From the NCBI GenBank assembly GCA_900315105.1, contig OMXX01000006.1, positions 62,001-126,000 on the forward strand: a stretch of DNA of 64,000 nt. The letters run 5' to 3'. The stretch is from an uncultured Prevotellaceae bacterium. Its GTDB lineage: Bacteria > Bacteroidota > Bacteroidia > Bacteroidales > Bacteroidaceae. Positions 63,367 to 64,000 of the stretch are shown here, piece by piece. The first letter of the stretch is position 1. Each line of letters starts with the position of its first letter. A program made the position numbers and the translations under genes. The notes under the pieces were generated by a model that made no database searches, was not told where the DNA came from, and was given only the letters and a program-made list of their open reading frames with translations.

Positions 63367-64000
63367 ATGCTAGATATTTCGCAATATTTCCCCATAACCA
63401 ATCCCACGATGATATTCTTCGTCGTGCTCTGCATCATTCTTGTTGCACCTATTGTCATGGGAAAACTGCGTATTCCCCATATCATCGGAATGGTGCTTGC
63501 CGGTATCATTGTGGGCAAGTACGGACTCAATATTCTTGAGCGCGATTCGAGCTTTGAGCTGTTCGGTAGGGTAGGTCTCCTGTACATCATGTTCCTTGCC
63601 GGACTTGAGATGGATATGGAAGGACTTAAGAACGACTATCGCAATGTTCTTGGATATGGTTTTCTGTCTTTCTGCATCCCCTTTGTCCTGACTTATTTCT
63701 CATGCACGTGGTATCTCGGATACAGTCCGATGGCATCTGTTCTTATTGGATGTATCATGTCGAGTAATACTCTTATCGCCTATCCTATTGTGGCGAGGTA
63801 CGGCTTGCAGAAACATACAGCCACCACACTTTCCGTAGGTGCATCAATGCTCTCCCTGTTCATCGCCCTTGTTTCTATGGCTGCCCTTGTGGGTAGTGCC
63901 ACGGGAGGAACAGGATATGTTTTCTGGGCATTGTTTGCCGTAAAGTTCTCTGCATATTGCGCGGTTACGGTCTATGTAATCCCCCGCCTCACGAGATATT
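63367..64000 (+). CDS. cation/proton antiporter, 5' part
   Basis: The frame opens at ATG 63367 and is still open at the window edge after 211 codons. It has at least six hydrophobic segments: MIFFVVLCIILVAPIVMGKL, PHIIGMVLAGIIVGKYG, GLLYIMFLAGLEMDMEGL, SFCIPFVLTYF and GCIMSSNTLIAYPIVARYG. The FLAGLEMD and (S)NTL segments are typical of CPA2-type Na+/H+ or K+/H+ antiporters (KefB/NapA relatives). The C-terminal part lies outside the window, so any RCK domain cannot be judged. Confidence 0.85.
   Translation, partial: MLDISQYFPITNPTMIFFVVLCIILVAPIVMGKLRIPHIIGMVLAGIIVGKYGLNILERDSSFELFGRVGLLYIMFLAGLEMDMEGLKNDYRNVLGYGFLSFCIPFVLTYFSCTWYLGYSPMASVLIGCIMSSNTLIAYPIVARYGLQKHTATTLSVGASMLSLFIALVSMAALVGSATGGTGYVFWALFAVKFSAYCAVTVYVIPRLTRY

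Overview
The window looks like chromosome of a Prevotella-type member of the Bacteroidales. The signs are promoters of the Bacteroidetes type (TTTG, about 20 bases, then TAnnTTTG), many lipoproteins with a Cys lipobox, an RprX/RprY pair, and housekeeping proteins (GdhA, DPP4-like peptidase, Lon, TrkA/TrkH, Dxs, Asd, AlaS, ValS) with Bacteroidales-like features. No rRNA, tRNA, CRISPR array, intact transposase or phage gene was seen.

Layout. 0-4.5 kb: small accessory genes (two orphan immunity-like proteins, a lipoprotein, a hexapeptide acyltransferase), a 155-bp inverted-repeat element and a fragment of a nearby gene. 4.5-15 kb: core metabolism and translation (TIGR02757 protein, uxaB, rnz, lipoprotein, mazG, valS, membrane protein, hisB) and a secreted trypsin-like protease. 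15.1-16.3 kb: a gene-free stretch with a possible 460-nt non-coding RNA, a decamer array and the second 155-bp element. 16.3-29.4 kb: gdhA, DPP4-like peptidase, radical SAM protein, a polysaccharide epimerase, DEAD-box helicase, LptF/G permease, tgt, lon. 29.8-34.0 kb: an SPFH operon with four tandem small membrane paralogues, a ribbon-helix-helix protein and a hydrolase. 34.2-43.3 kb: a secreted protein, rprX-rprY, a MATE pump, alaS, a MerR regulator and an MFS transporter. 43.5-51.5 kb: cysK, two small surface proteins, then a six-gene nitrogenase-like operon. 51.5-55.9 kb: long repeats around a type II restriction-modification pair. 55.9-64 kb: an esterase, a 45-residue gene inside an inverted-repeat element, trkH, trkA, dxs, asd and the start of a cation/proton antiporter.

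The most interesting system is the nitrogenase-like operon at 45795-51401: nifB-like, nifX-like, nifH, a second nifX-like gene with a Cys/Gly-rich loop, then nifD-like and nifK-like genes. NifH keeps its cluster cysteines and the NifD/NifK-like subunits keep P-cluster-type cysteines, but NifE, NifN, NifV and NifI are absent from the window and the NifD sequence is far from true nitrogenase. The set of genes resembles methylthio-alkane reductase loci (marBHDK), and cysK lies nearby, so a role in sulfur salvage is a reasonable but unproven reading. The operon has its own promoter set among several perfect dyads.

The second theme is the repeat landscape. Most intergenic spaces hold short tandem words of 7-11 bases, often arranged as inverted arms, and several families recur: a 155-bp element (two copies), decamer arrays (four), GCCTAACCAAGCC-type elements that touch start codons, a 360-bp palindrome, and a 28-bp motif in three copies upstream of the restriction-modification genes. 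Several of these repeats lengthen reading frames, so start codons were moved inward where the repeat, not the gene, supplies the first ATG.
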